Shown: positions 1 to 9,104 of the stretch, piece by piece | Layout: each line of letters opens with the position of its first letter | Numbering within the stretch: the first letter of the stretch is position 1 | Assembly (NCBI GenBank): GCA_051881075.1 | Contig: JBJEPE010000016.1 | Coordinates: forward strand, 1 to 64,000 | Length of the DNA: 64,000 bases | Direction: 5' to 3' | From: RUG14223 sp051881075 | GTDB taxonomy: Bacteria > Bacillota > Clostridia > Oscillospirales > Acutalibacteraceae | The notes under the pieces: model-generated | Seen by the model: only the letters and a program-made list of their open reading frames with translations | Told to the model about the DNA's origin: nothing | The model's database searches: none | Translations under genes and position numbers: made by a program

Positions 1-2
1 TC

Positions 3-50
3 AAGCCCTTTTAGGGCTTTCACAAACCACCCGTTTAACGGGTGGTTTTG
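3..50. terminator. Two tandem hairpins downstream of groEL
   Basis: Two back-to-back inverted repeats lie between the window edge and the groEL stop. One is at about 4-19 (arms AAGCCCT/AGGGCTT) and one at about 25-48 (arms AACCACCCG/CGGGTGGTT). They are well placed to end groESL transcription, which runs leftwards. The T-rich tract on the plus side also suits a gene arriving from the left, so a bidirectional terminator is likely. Confidence 0.6.
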
Positions 51-86
51 ATTTTATATTATAAATTTAGGATAGGGTTTGTTTTA

Positions 87-1715
87 TTAATACATTCCGT
101 TCATACCTGCATCAGCAGTTATCGGTGGAACTGTAGGCTCTTTCTTGTCAGATACAAGTGACTCTGTTGTGAGTACCATAGCTGCTACTGAAGCCGCATT
201 TTGAAGTGCAGAGCGTGTAACCTTCGTTGGGTCAACTATACCTGCTGAGATCATATCGGTGTATTCCTCTGTGAGAGCATTAAAGCCGTAGCCGACTGTA
301 TCTGAGTTCTTAACCTTGTCAACTATTACGGAGCCTTCAAGACCTGCATTTGCAACTATCTGACGGAGTGGCTCTTCAAGTGCCTTAAGAACTATGCACA
401 TACCTGTCTTTTCGTCGCCCTCGCTGTTCTTTACTGCCTCGCTGAGTGCAGGAATAGCGTTCATAAGAGCTATACCGCCGCCGGCTACTATGCCTTCTTC
501 AACTGCTGCCTTTGTAGCTGCCAAAGCGTCCTCAATGCGGAGCTTCTTATCTCTTTGCTCAATCTCTGTAGCTGCGCCAACCTTGATAACGGCAACACCG
601 CCTGCTAATTTAGCAAGTCTTTCCTGAAGCTTTTCTTTGTCAAATTCAGATGTGGTTATATCTATCTGAGAACGTATCTGTGCAACTCTTGCGGCAATTT
701 CCTCAGAACTACCCATACCGTCTACTATTATTGTGTTTTCCTTTTCTACCTTAACCTGACCTGCTCTTCCAAGCTGGGAGAGAGTAGTGTCTTTAAGCTC
801 AAAACCAAGCTCAGAGGAGATTACCTGACCGCCTGTAAGTATAGCGATATCCTGTAACATCTCTTTTCTTCTGTCGCCGAAGCCCGGTGCCTTAACGGCA
901 ACGCAGGTGAATACACCGCGAAGCTTATTAAGAATAAGAGAGGTGAGAGCCTCACCCTCAACGTCCTCTGCGATGATGAGAAGCTTTTGACCTGATTGGG
1001 CTATTTGCTCAAGGATAGGGAGAATTTCCTGTGTATTTGATATTTTCTTATCTGTGATGAGTATAAGTGGCTTATCAAGAACAGAAACCATCTTTTCTGT
1101 ATCTGTTACCATGTACGGTGTGATGTAACCTCTGTCAAACATCATACCCTCAACAACCTCAGAATATGTTTCTGCTGTTTTTGAGTCCTCAACGGTGATA
1201 ACGCCGTCGCTTGTTACCTTGTCCATTGCATCTGCAATAAGCTTACCGATAACCTCGTCACCTGATGATACTGTTGCAACTCTTGCGATATCTTCTGTGC
1301 CTGAAACCTTCTTTGAATTTTTAATAATAGCCTCTACAGCTATATCGACAGCAGACTGAATACCCTTCTTGAGTATCATTGGGTTTGCGCCTGCGGTTAC
1401 GTTCTTCATACCCTCACGGATAAGAGCCTGTGCAAGCAATGTAGCGGTTGTAGTACCGTCACCTGCGATGTCGTTTGTCTTAGTAGCAACCTCTTTAACA
1501 AGCTGTGCGCCCATGTTCTCAAACGGATCGTCAAGCTCAACCTCTTTAGCTATTGTTACACCGTCGTTTGTGATAAGCGGTGCGCCGAATTTTTTGTCAA
1601 GAACAACATTTCTGCCCTTAGGGCCAAGTGTTACTTTTACGGTATCTGCTAATTGGTCAATACCGCTCATAAGAGCTTTTCTTGCGTCCTCGCCGTATGC
1701 AATTATCTTAGACAT
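87..1715 (-). CDS. groEL: Chaperonin GroEL (Hsp60)
   Basis: This is a 542-residue ATP-dependent chaperonin subunit that forms double-ring 14-mers and folds cytosolic proteins inside a GroES-capped cavity. The N-terminus shows the family nucleotide-binding stretch VTLGPKGRNV, followed by NDGVTIAKE and the GDGTTT phosphate loop. The length is normal and the C-terminus ends in a short Gly/Met tail (GMNGMY), as in many GroEL proteins. It lies 26 bp downstream of groES on the same strand and must be co-transcribed with it from the CIRCE-controlled promoter. The assignment is secure. Confidence 0.98.
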   Translation of the reverse strand: MSKIIAYGEDARKALMSGIDQLADTVKVTLGPKGRNVVLDKKFGAPLITNDGVTIAKEVELDDPFENMGAQLVKEVATKTNDIAGDGTTTATLLAQALIREGMKNVTAGANPMILKKGIQSAVDIAVEAIIKNSKKVSGTEDIARVATVSSGDEVIGKLIADAMDKVTSDGVITVEDSKTAETYSEVVEGMMFDRGYITPYMVTDTEKMVSVLDKPLILITDKKISNTQEILPILEQIAQSGQKLLIIAEDVEGEALTSLILNKLRGVFTCVAVKAPGFGDRRKEMLQDIAILTGGQVISSELGFELKDTTLSQLGRAGQVKVEKENTIIVDGMGSSEEIAARVAQIRSQIDITTSEFDKEKLQERLAKLAGGVAVIKVGAATEIEQRDKKLRIEDALAATKAAVEEGIVAGGGIALMNAIPALSEAVKNSEGDEKTGMCIVLKALEEPLRQIVANAGLEGSVIVDKVKNSDTVGYGFNALTEEYTDMISAGIVDPTKVTRSALQNAASVAAMVLTTESLVSDKKEPTVPPITADAGMNGMY

Positions 1716-1741
1716 AACAAATCAACTCCTTTAAAATTTAA

Positions 1742-2026
1742 TTATTCAACTATTGCAAGAATGTCTGATTGACGAACTATAGTGTACTGCTCGCCGTCTA
1801 TTTTAACCTCTGTGCCTGAGTATTTGCCGGTAATAACTCTGTCGCCTACCTTAACGTACATAACGACCTCATTGCCGTCTACTACTCCACCGGGGCCTAC
1901 AGCAACGATTCTTGAGATTTGCGGCTTCTCTTGTGCGGCTGCAGCAAGTATTATACCGCTTTTTGTCGTTTCCTCAGCTTCTTCGGGTTTTATGACAACT
2001 CTGTCTAAAAGTGGTTTAACAGTCAT
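1742..2026 (-). CDS. groES: Co-chaperonin GroES (Hsp10)
   Basis: This 94-residue co-chaperonin forms the heptameric lid of the GroEL cage. The sequence starts MTVKPLLDRVVIKPEEAEE and contains the mobile-loop segment TKSGIILAAAAQEKPQ and the conserved VGDRVITGKYSGTEVKIDG, typical of GroES. It is the first gene of the groES-groEL operon. A perfect CIRCE operator sits just upstream, so heat-shock repression by HrcA is expected. Length and operon position are standard. Confidence 0.98.
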   Translation of the reverse strand: MTVKPLLDRVVIKPEEAEETTKSGIILAAAAQEKPQISRIVAVGPGGVVDGNEVVMYVKVGDRVITGKYSGTEVKIDGEQYTIVRQSDILAIVE

Positions 2027-2057
2027 TGTGAATGCCTCCTTAAAAGTATATTATAAA

Positions 2058-2084
2058 TTAGCACTCTAACACTTCGAGTGCTAA
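2058..2084 (-). promoter_or_regulatory. CIRCE operator (HrcA binding site)
   Basis: The sequence shows a perfect TTAGCACTC-N9-GAGTGCTAA inverted repeat, which is the consensus CIRCE element. It overlaps the expected transcript start of groES-groEL. In Firmicutes HrcA binds this site and represses the operon until heat shock. hrcA itself is not in the window. Confidence 0.95.
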
Positions 2085-2089
2085 TTTAT

Positions 2090-2118
2090 ATTGTAAACAC
2101 ATTTGTCAAAAAAATCAA
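2090..2118 (-). promoter_or_regulatory. groESL sigma-A type promoter
   Basis: On the minus strand a TTGATT -35 box (2113-2118) is followed after exactly 17 bp by a TACAAT -10 box (2090-2095). The CIRCE element begins 5 bp further on, at the position of the transcript start. The arrangement fits an HrcA-repressed vegetative promoter. Confidence 0.7.
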
Positions 2119-2416
2119 GGGGTAATTTACCATTTAATAATTTTTTTACATTTAAAAAAAAGTTCTTACGGCGTGTACAAAATTCGACTATTGTATAAAT
2201 TTTTTGATTTTTTATTTGAGGACTTGCACGAAACAAGCCGAAGAAAAATACAATTATCATAGAATTTAAAATCAAAATGCCGCCGTATTTACTATATATA
2301 GGGGAGTGCGTAGTCAAACGTATATCAAGGTCATTTGCTGATAAATCGGCTTATAGAGCGGATTTTGCACGTATGTAAAGCACATTGACATTACATAAAT
2401 TTAGTGCGGATATCAC
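2119..2416. other. groES-sigK divergent intergenic region
   Basis: This AT-rich stretch separates the groES promoter from the sigK ribosome binding site. It must hold the sigK promoter, but I cannot place convincing sigma-E-type boxes in it. No small gene is credible here; a possible 78-codon minus-strand frame overlaps the groES promoter and CIRCE. Confidence 0.4.
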
Positions 2417-2432
2417 AGGAGGGGATAGGCAT

Positions 2433-3122
2433 ATGCTAAGCTTTTTAGGATTGTTAGGAAGTTATGTGTGGGTTTTTATTCTTCATGTTACCGGCGCAGG
2501 TTCATTTCCTAAGCCGCTTACCGCACAACAGGAGCAGGATTGCCTTAAAAGGCTAAAGGAGGGAGATGTAAACGCACGGAACGAGCTTGTTGAACATAAT
2601 TTGCGCTTGGTAGCGCACATAATTAAAAAATATTACGCTTCATCAACTGAGCAGGATGATCTGGTGTCGATAGGTACTATAGGACTTATCAAAGCTATAA
2701 ATACTTATGACAGCGATAAGAATATAAAGCTGTCCAGCTATGCCTCACGGTGTATTGAGAATGAAGTGCTGATGTATTTCAGAAATTTACGGCGCAATTC
2801 CCAGTCTATATCACTTGATGAAACTATAGACAGCGATAAGGACGGAAACCCACTCACCCTTATGGATATTATGTCCGTAGAGGATAACATAATAGATGAC
2901 CTTGATTTAAAGCTGAAAACGCAAAAACTGTATAAATATGTTGATGAGGTGCTTGATGAGCGTGAAAGCGCCATTATAAAGATGCGGTACGGTTTGTGCG
3001 GTGATAAACCCATAACCCAACGTGAAACGGCAGAAAAACTAAATATATCACGCTCATACGTGTCACGAATTGAGAAGCGAGCACTTAAACAGCTTTTAAA
3101 GTGCTTTAACAGTCATCCGTAA
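2433..3122 (+). CDS. sigK: RNA polymerase sporulation sigma factor SigK (pro-sigma-K)
   Basis: This 229-residue sigma-70 family factor drives late mother-cell transcription during sporulation. I chose ATG 2433 because AGGAGGGG lies just upstream (2417-2424); the frame stays open further 5'. The first ~22 residues are hydrophobic and match the cleavable pro-sequence of sigma-K. Region 2 follows (ARNELVEHNLRLVAHI, DDLVSIGTIGLIKAI), then region 4 with the helix-turn-helix QRETAEKLNISRSYVSRIEK. The gene is uninterrupted, so there is no skin-type element here. A strong terminator follows directly, making it monocistronic. Activation should need proteolytic removal of the pro-sequence. Confidence 0.93.
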   Translation: MLSFLGLLGSYVWVFILHVTGAGSFPKPLTAQQEQDCLKRLKEGDVNARNELVEHNLRLVAHIIKKYYASSTEQDDLVSIGTIGLIKAINTYDSDKNIKLSSYASRCIENEVLMYFRNLRRNSQSISLDETIDSDKDGNPLTLMDIMSVEDNIIDDLDLKLKTQKLYKYVDEVLDERESAIIKMRYGLCGDKPITQRETAEKLNISRSYVSRIEKRALKQLLKCFNSHP

Positions 3123-3126
3123 ATTA

Positions 3127-3170
3127 AAATCCACCGACCTGTCTGTATAGGAGGAGCGGTGGATTTCTAT
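3127..3170 (+). terminator. sigK terminator
   Basis: A 10-bp perfect stem (AAATCCACCG at 3127-3136, CGGTGGATTT at 3157-3166) follows the sigK stop by 4 bp. The tail is only moderately T-rich. It lies between convergent sigK and the minus-strand surface-protein gene and may serve both. Confidence 0.65.
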
Positions 3171-3215
3171 ATAATTTACCATTTGTGATTTATATTGAAT
3201 TTGAAATTAATTGTA

Positions 3216-4301
3216 TTACTTTTTGTTTGATACTTTTTCTTTCTTATTAGGGCTTCCGCTCAATATCAGTACAAGAAGCATTACGCACAGTACCATTATT
3301 ATAATAAGATTAGAGTTGATATCAAGTCTGTAATTTCCTGTATTGACAGTGCTGTTTTCGGTTACGGCACTGTTTACAGAGATATTGTTGTCATATGTTG
3401 CGCTGATGCTTACGTCGGATAACGGAACGGCAAAGGTTATACACTTTTCCGTAAGCTTTTCTTTAGTAAGGGTAACTCCGTTTACTATCCAGCCGGTAAA
3501 GGTTTTGCCTTCTATTTCATTTGCCGTTATAGTTATTTTTGTACCCCATTCAACATTGTTTGAATATACGCCGTCAATCTTGTACATTTTAACGCCTTCA
3601 ACTATGATATCAGCGGAATTTACGAATACGTTGTATTTCGCCTTGCTATATACCGGACTTATCTCATAGTCACAGTCGGTTACTTTAAATTCCAGCACAT
3701 CGTTCCCTGTATATACGTTTGACGGGCTTAATGCCTTATCGCCGGTTGAGTCATGCACTACCGCTTCTAATTTCCATTGATTTACTTCGTAGCCTATTCT
3801 GCCAAGCGCTTTTACCTTTATTATGTCGCCTGCGTATGCGTTTACGGTGAAGCCGCTGCCGTTTGAGTATGCTTCATATCCGTTTGATATAAGTGAGCAA
3901 TCGTAGAATGTTATACTGCTTGCGGTTTTTACATATATAGGGGTTATCTTGCAGTTATAGTCATATACGGTAAATTCAAATGTGTTACTGCTGCCGCTGT
4001 AAGGTGTTATGTCAGAGTAATCGTCGCCGTACTCCTCTACCTGCCAACCGGTTATCTTATAGCCTATTCGGTTATATGCCTGCACTGTTATGTCGGTACC
4101 GGGAGCAACGTGCGCCAGCGTTCCGTCGGTTGTGTACTGTATATTGGTACATCCCTTTGTAAGCATTGCATTCTGAGCTTCAACAATAAGACCGCCCTCT
4201 GATATGCCGGATGAAGCATATGCTTTTGTTGTTAAGGACAAAGTGTTAGATGCAGAAAATAAAAAACAAACGGTAATTAAAGCAAATAACTTTTTCTTCA
4301 T
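3216..4301 (-). CDS. Secreted, membrane-anchored protein with three InlB-type repeat modules
   Basis: This 361-residue exported protein has no assigned role. I chose ATG 4301 (a longer frame reaches 4364) because AAGGAAG precedes it and the encoded start is a clear signal peptide (MKKKLFALITVCFLFSAS..., cleavage near AYASS). The body holds three divergent ~75-residue modules, each ending in a G/NxW signature (ITGWQVEEYG, VNQWKLEAV, FTGWIVNGV). They resemble the beta-grasp modules of the Listeria-Bacteroides/InlB B-repeat family. A C-terminal transmembrane helix (NLIIIMVLCVMLLVLILSG) and Lys-rich tail suggest membrane anchoring. The extracellular location is secure; function is unknown. Confidence 0.7.
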   Translation of the reverse strand: MKKKLFALITVCFLFSASNTLSLTTKAYASSGISEGGLIVEAQNAMLTKGCTNIQYTTDGTLAHVAPGTDITVQAYNRIGYKITGWQVEEYGDDYSDITPYSGSSNTFEFTVYDYNCKITPIYVKTASSITFYDCSLISNGYEAYSNGSGFTVNAYAGDIIKVKALGRIGYEVNQWKLEAVVHDSTGDKALSPSNVYTGNDVLEFKVTDCDYEISPVYSKAKYNVFVNSADIIVEGVKMYKIDGVYSNNVEWGTKITITANEIEGKTFTGWIVNGVTLTKEKLTEKCITFAVPLSDVSISATYDNNISVNSAVTENSTVNTGNYRLDINSNLIIIMVLCVMLLVLILSGSPNKKEKVSNKK

Positions 4302-4364
4302 ATTAATCTTCCTTTCGATGATTGTATGATTTTGACTTATAATAAACTGCGGTCTTATTAACAT

Positions 4365-4734
4365 GGAATTTTACACTGACGCTTACACAAAATCAACAAC
4401 AATTTTGTAATAAACCGATTACAAAAAAGCTTTTGATATTTCAGTTTTTACATAAAAATAACAGTTTTGCATTTCTCTGCTGAAAAATTGTCAAAATTAA
4501 TTTCAATACGTTATTTCTAAGTAATTTAGTCTATATAAGGTATAAGTGCTTTTAACTAAAATTATATAAGGAATATTGCGCTAAAAAATGCAAGAGTTTT
4601 ATATAAAAATCTCATAATTTAGCTTATATCGGTGTAAAAGTTGCGGAATTTTACAAGATTTTTAAATTTATGTTGCATTTTTTAAAAATATATAGTATTA
4701 TGTTACTGTTTTAAATTAAGCGTGGAGGTTTATT
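4365..4734. other. AT-rich divergent intergenic region with aminotransferase promoter
   Basis: This 370-bp, very AT-rich gap lies between divergent genes. On the plus strand a TTGCAT -35 box (4673-4678) and a TATTAT -10 box (4696-4701), 17 bp apart, form a good sigma-A promoter for the aminotransferase gene. I see no small gene or stable RNA structure in the remainder. Confidence 0.6.
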
Positions 4735-6027
4735 ATGAAAAACTATATACAAATGAATAAGCAGGAGCTTATCGTTGAACATGAGCGTCTGCAAAAAGAA
4801 TATGACGACTTTAAGGCCAGAGGATTATCGCTTGATATGTCAAGGGGCAAGCCCGGCAGTGATCAACTTGACCTCTCTCAGGGTATGCTTGATACAATAA
4901 ACAGTAAAAGCGACTGTAAGACCGAGGATGGCACAGATTGTCGTAACTATGGTATATTAGACGGAATTACTTCTATGAAAAGAGTATTCTCACAAATTTT
5001 AGGGGTTAAACCTGAAAATGTTATAGTCGGCGGTAATTCCAGCCTAAATATGATGTTTGACACTATCACTTGCTTTATGACGGCAGGCGTTTCAGGTTGC
5101 GACCCGTGGATAAAACAAGGTGAGATAAAATTTTTATGCCCTGTACCGGGATATGACAGACACTTCGGTGTAACACAATATTATGGTATAAAGATGATAA
5201 ATGTTCCTATGAGCGCAACAGGCCCGGATATGGATATGATAGAACGTCTTGTTTCAAGCGACGAATCCATAAAGGGCATGTGGTGCGTGCCTAAGTATTC
5301 AAATCCGCAGGGCATTACGTATTCTGACGAAACCGTAAGACGTTTGGCGGCATTAAAGCCAAAGGCTAAGGACTTCAGAATCATGTGGGATAACGCATAC
5401 TGCGTGCATGATGTTACAGATACTCCGGATAACTTACTTAACCTTATGGATGAATGTATTAAGAACGGTAACGAAGATTTGCCGATAATGTTCACATCAA
5501 CATCAAAGATAACATTCCCGGGCGCAGGTGTAGCGGCTATGGCGGCGTCAGATGCGAACCTCAAAGTCTTTAAAGAAAGATATAAGTATCAGACAATAGG
5601 CTACGATAAGCTTAATATGTTGCGTCATGCAAGGTTTTTTGGCGATTATGACGGAATACTTGCTCATATGCAGAAGCATAAAGCAATACTTGCACCAAAG
5701 TTTAATACAGTAGTAGATAAGCTTGAGTCTAAGCTTGGCGGTACAGGTGCGGCTAAGTGGATAAAACCAAACGGCGGCTACTTTGTAAGCGTAGATGTTA
5801 TGAACGGCTGTGCCAAAAGGGTGGTTGAGCTGTGCAAGAATGCCGGCGTAAAGCTTACCGGGGCAGGTGCAACATATCCTTACGGCATCGATCCTAACGA
5901 TAGCAATATACGTATAGCTCCGTCATATCCTTCATTGGAGGAATTGGCTCTTGCAATGGACCTTTTCTGCTTATGTACATCACTTGCTGTGACAGAAAAA
6001 TTAATTTTACAGGCCGAAAACCAATAA
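4735..6027 (+). CDS. PLP-dependent aminotransferase, aspartate-aminotransferase-like (MocR-type class I/II)
   Basis: This 430-residue fold-type I PLP enzyme most likely transaminates aspartate or a similar amino acid with 2-oxoglutarate. It resembles the family annotated as aspartate aminotransferase with a MocR-like aminotransferase domain. Visible features are GKPGSDQLDLSQGML near residues 39-53, the cofactor-site GGNSSLNMM, MWDNAYCVHD (Asp pairing with the PLP nitrogen) and STSKITFPGAG, whose Lys should form the Schiff base. There is no N-terminal DNA-binding domain, so it is an enzyme rather than a MocR regulator. It has its own promoter. Substrate is inferred from the family only. Confidence 0.85.
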   Translation: MKNYIQMNKQELIVEHERLQKEYDDFKARGLSLDMSRGKPGSDQLDLSQGMLDTINSKSDCKTEDGTDCRNYGILDGITSMKRVFSQILGVKPENVIVGGNSSLNMMFDTITCFMTAGVSGCDPWIKQGEIKFLCPVPGYDRHFGVTQYYGIKMINVPMSATGPDMDMIERLVSSDESIKGMWCVPKYSNPQGITYSDETVRRLAALKPKAKDFRIMWDNAYCVHDVTDTPDNLLNLMDECIKNGNEDLPIMFTSTSKITFPGAGVAAMAASDANLKVFKERYKYQTIGYDKLNMLRHARFFGDYDGILAHMQKHKAILAPKFNTVVDKLESKLGGTGAAKWIKPNGGYFVSVDVMNGCAKRVVELCKNAGVKLTGAGATYPYGIDPNDSNIRIAPSYPSLEELALAMDLFCLCTSLAVTEKLILQAENQ

Positions 6028-6229
6028 ATTATCGTACATTTACACAAAATTAATAAATTTTTAACTAAAATTGCAGAGATTGCATTGACTTTTGTTGAAA
6101 AAAATATATAATTAATCTTGATATGTCTGTCTATTTTTCCGATTATCAAGATTAATTTCTTTATTGGAATTAAAATACAATTAAATTCAATCGAAAATTG
6201 CAGACGAAAAAAGAATGGAGGATTTTGGA
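6028..6229 (+). promoter_or_regulatory. secDF promoter region
   Basis: TTGACT (6085-6090) and TATAAT (6107-6112) are separated by 16 bp and precede secD by about 115 bp, leaving an AT-rich untranslated leader. A GGAGG ribosome site follows near 6216. No other structure is evident. Confidence 0.6.
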
Positions 6230-7630
6230 ATGAAAAGAGTTTCAAAGCCGGTATTCCTCATTATAGCTATTCTCATTTTCAGCTTGGCGTATCTCTCAGT
6301 GTTCGGAGTATTAACTTATAACGGTGATATAGCAAGCACTAAGATTAAGGGAATTAAAGATATTCGTTGGGGAATAGACATCAAGGGCGGTGTAGAGGCA
6401 ACCTTTAAGCCTGCCAATGATGTTGAGGCTACTGATGAACAAATGGACTCAGCTAAGGCAATTATTGAAACACGTCTTATGTCAAGCGGCGTTACAGATT
6501 ACGAGCTTTATGCTGATTACGGCAGTGACAGAATTATAGTTCGTTATCCGTGGAAAGAGGATGAAACATCCTTTGATCCTGAGGCGGCTGTAGATGAGCT
6601 TGCAGCAACTGCATTGCTTACTTTCCGTGAAGGTACTGACTACACCGAAGACGTTATTGATGAAGAAACCGGTGAAGTTACAGAGAAAGGTAACGTAATA
6701 CTTGACGGTAGCAAGATAATAAGCGCAAGCGCAGGCGTAACTACAACAGAAAACGGTACACAGAATGTAGTTACACTTAAGTTTAACGAAGAAGGTACTG
6801 AGCTTTTCAGTGAAGCTACAGGCAGACTTCAAGGTCAGACCATATCTATTTGGATGGATCAAACCTGTATTTCTGCACCTACAGTAAATGAGCAGATTAC
6901 AAACGGTGAGGCTATTATTACCGGTGGATCAACAGCAAACGGATTTGAAGTTTCTGAGGCAGTTGACCTTGCAACAAAGATCAATGCCGGTGCATTGCCT
7001 TTTGCACTTGAAACCGTATCCTTCGGTTCAGTCAGCCCAACACTCGGTGCATCATCGCTTACTGCTATGGGTTATGCCGCAGTAATAGCACTTATCATCA
7101 TATGCATACTTATGCTTGTATTCTTCAGACTTCCCGGTTTAATAGCAGTTATATCTCTTATCGGTCAGCTTGCATTGACTATAGCGGCTGTTTCAGGTTT
7201 CTTCCCAAGCTTCTCAAGCTTCACAATGACATTGCCCGGTATAGCAGGTATGATTCTCTCCATAGGTATGGGTGTTGATGCAAACATCATTACCGCAGAG
7301 CGTATAAAGGAAGAACTTCGTGCAGGCAAGACACTGGACGGCGCTGTACATAACGGTACTAAGAACAGTATATCGGCTATAGTTGACGGTAACATCACCG
7401 TTGTTATAGTTGCTGTAATCCTTATCCTTGTATTTGGACCGTTCAACCTACTTTCTGCAATATTCGGTTCTTCAACAACAGGTACTATTTATTCATTTGG
7501 TTACACCTTATTGGTTGGTGTTATTTCCAACTTTATCATGGGTGTTGCAGCAAGCAGACTTATGCTTAAGTCACTTTCCGGATATAAGTTCCTGCGTAAA
7601 AAATGGTTATACGGAGGTAAAAGCAAATGA
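6230..7630 (+). CDS. secD: Protein translocase subunit SecD
   Basis: This 466-residue membrane protein pairs with SecF to aid late steps of Sec-dependent export using the proton or sodium gradient. I chose ATG 6230 because GGAGG sits 10 bp upstream; an upstream in-frame start at 6215 would overlap it. An N-terminal helix is followed by the family motif DIKGGVEATFKP and an extracellular domain (LLTFREG, ITGGSTANGFEV). Five C-terminal RND-type helices follow, carrying the conserved GMGVDANIITAERIKEE. The gene overlaps secF by 4 bp (ATGA). Confidence 0.95.
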   Translation: MKRVSKPVFLIIAILIFSLAYLSVFGVLTYNGDIASTKIKGIKDIRWGIDIKGGVEATFKPANDVEATDEQMDSAKAIIETRLMSSGVTDYELYADYGSDRIIVRYPWKEDETSFDPEAAVDELAATALLTFREGTDYTEDVIDEETGEVTEKGNVILDGSKIISASAGVTTTENGTQNVVTLKFNEEGTELFSEATGRLQGQTISIWMDQTCISAPTVNEQITNGEAIITGGSTANGFEVSEAVDLATKINAGALPFALETVSFGSVSPTLGASSLTAMGYAAVIALIIICILMLVFFRLPGLIAVISLIGQLALTIAAVSGFFPSFSSFTMTLPGIAGMILSIGMGVDANIITAERIKEELRAGKTLDGAVHNGTKNSISAIVDGNITVVIVAVILILVFGPFNLLSAIFGSSTTGTIYSFGYTLLVGVISNFIMGVAASRLMLKSLSGYKFLRKKWLYGGKSK

Positions 7631-8592
7631 ATAATAAGCAACGTATAATTGATTTTGTAGGTCATAAAAAGATTTATTTGATAATATCTTGCTCTATAAT
7701 ACTTATCGGTATTATATGCAACTTTATCTTCGGTACAACTCTTGATATCACTTTCTCAGGCGGTTCAATGGTTAAGTACACATACACAGGCGAGGTAAAC
7801 GAAGAACAGCTTAAGGATTCCTTACAAAAGGTAACAAAAGAAGAGGTTACATTCTCTATTAGCGAAAACCTTATTGCCGGTGATGATTCTAAAGACGGAT
7901 ATCTTATTACTATACAGTTCCCGGGCAACAATGCTATCACTACTGAACAACAGTCTGCGATGACAAAGATGCTTGAAGAAGATTATAAAGATAATAAATT
8001 TGAGTATAGTGAATCAAACTCAGTTGACGCAACAATGGGTTCTAAGTTCTTCCTCAAGTGCTTAGCCGCAGTTGCTATAGCTTGTGTACTCATGGTACTT
8101 TTTGTAGCTGTAAGGTTTAAGAGAATAAGCGGCCTTTCAGCGGGTGTTACAGGCCTTGTAGCATTGTTCCATGATGTTCTCATTATTTACTTCATATTTG
8201 TTATTTTTAGAATGCCTATTGACAGTAACTTTATTGCTGTTGTTCTTATGATTCTCGGTTACTCTCTTAACGATACCATCGTTGTATATGACAGAGTTAG
8301 AGAAAATCAAAAACTATGGGGCAAGCGTAAATCTACAGCAGAGATATTCAACCTAAGCTGTTCACAGGTTATAAAAAGAACATTGTTCACATCTATAACA
8401 ACTTTTATTGCCATAGCAACAGTATATGTAGTATCAATAGTATTTAACCTTTCATCAGTTCAGAGCTTTGCTCTCCCAATGATGTTTGGTATTATCTCCG
8501 GTGCATACTCATCAATCTGCGTAGCAGGTCCACTTTGGGTATGGTGGCAAGAGAGAAAAGAAAAGGCTCCCGCTAAGGAAGCTAAAAAGTGA
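7627..8592 (+). CDS. secF: Protein translocase subunit SecF
   Basis: This 321-residue partner of SecD has six predicted helices in the RND-like SecF fold. Diagnostic stretches are LDITFSGGSMVKYTYTG after the first helix, LGYSLNDTIVVYDRVRENQ (the conserved SecF signature) and RTLFTSITTFIAI. The start overlaps the secD stop, indicating translational coupling. A terminator follows, so secD-secF form a two-gene operon. Confidence 0.95.
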   Translation: MNNKQRIIDFVGHKKIYLIISCSIILIGIICNFIFGTTLDITFSGGSMVKYTYTGEVNEEQLKDSLQKVTKEEVTFSISENLIAGDDSKDGYLITIQFPGNNAITTEQQSAMTKMLEEDYKDNKFEYSESNSVDATMGSKFFLKCLAAVAIACVLMVLFVAVRFKRISGLSAGVTGLVALFHDVLIIYFIFVIFRMPIDSNFIAVVLMILGYSLNDTIVVYDRVRENQKLWGKRKSTAEIFNLSCSQVIKRTLFTSITTFIAIATVYVVSIVFNLSSVQSFALPMMFGIISGAYSSICVAGPLWVWWQERKEKAPAKEAKK

Positions 8593-8632
8593 TTTAATAT
8601 AAATATTATAAATATAATTTAATTGCTTACTT

Positions 8633-8675
8633 AAAGCGATATGATCGACTTAATTGTCGGTTATATCGCTTTTTT
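8633..8675 (+). terminator. secDF terminator
   Basis: A 10-bp stem (AAAGCGATAT at 8633-8642, ATATCGCTTT from 8663) followed by six T residues, 40 bp after the secF stop, is a textbook intrinsic terminator. Confidence 0.85.
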
Positions 8676-9104
8676 GTTTCTAAAGAAGATAAATTTCATA
8701 AGATTTCTTTCTTATTTTTGCGTAGCATTGCAGAATAAAAATATATAGAATTATAAGTCTATTTACAGCAGATGAACTTATATTAACATTGAGACTTGTC
8801 GGTCATATTATAAATTAAAAAGTTATAGCAAGCATTATTCAATATGATTTTTCGTTCTGTGTAATTCCTAAGGTTTTGCTGTGAATTTTTAAGAGTATAT
8901 ACTATTTCTATCTATAAATTCAGAATTAATCGGGAATTACAATACTATAAAGTGTATTGACTTTACATACATAAAATTTGCAAAAAAGCGATATATATAT
9001 GAAAAAAATTTAATATTGTATTGATACTTTTTAAAATTCATGTTATAATTTATACGATTATGTACACGTATAGGCTTTTGCAATTAATAATAGGAGGTTG
9101 TTTT
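8676..9104 (+). promoter_or_regulatory. Intergenic region with ruvCAB promoter
   Basis: About 430 bp of AT-rich sequence contain no credible gene. Near its end, TTGATA (9021-9026) and TATAAT (9044-9049) are separated by exactly 17 bp and precede ruvC by 55 bp, so this is the likely vegetative promoter. I did not see a convincing LexA/SOS box next to it. The remaining sequence shows nothing I can name. Confidence 0.65.

Noticed and set aside
2081..2317. 78-codon minus-strand frame upstream of groES
   Set aside because: It overlaps the CIRCE element and groES promoter and shows no coding character.
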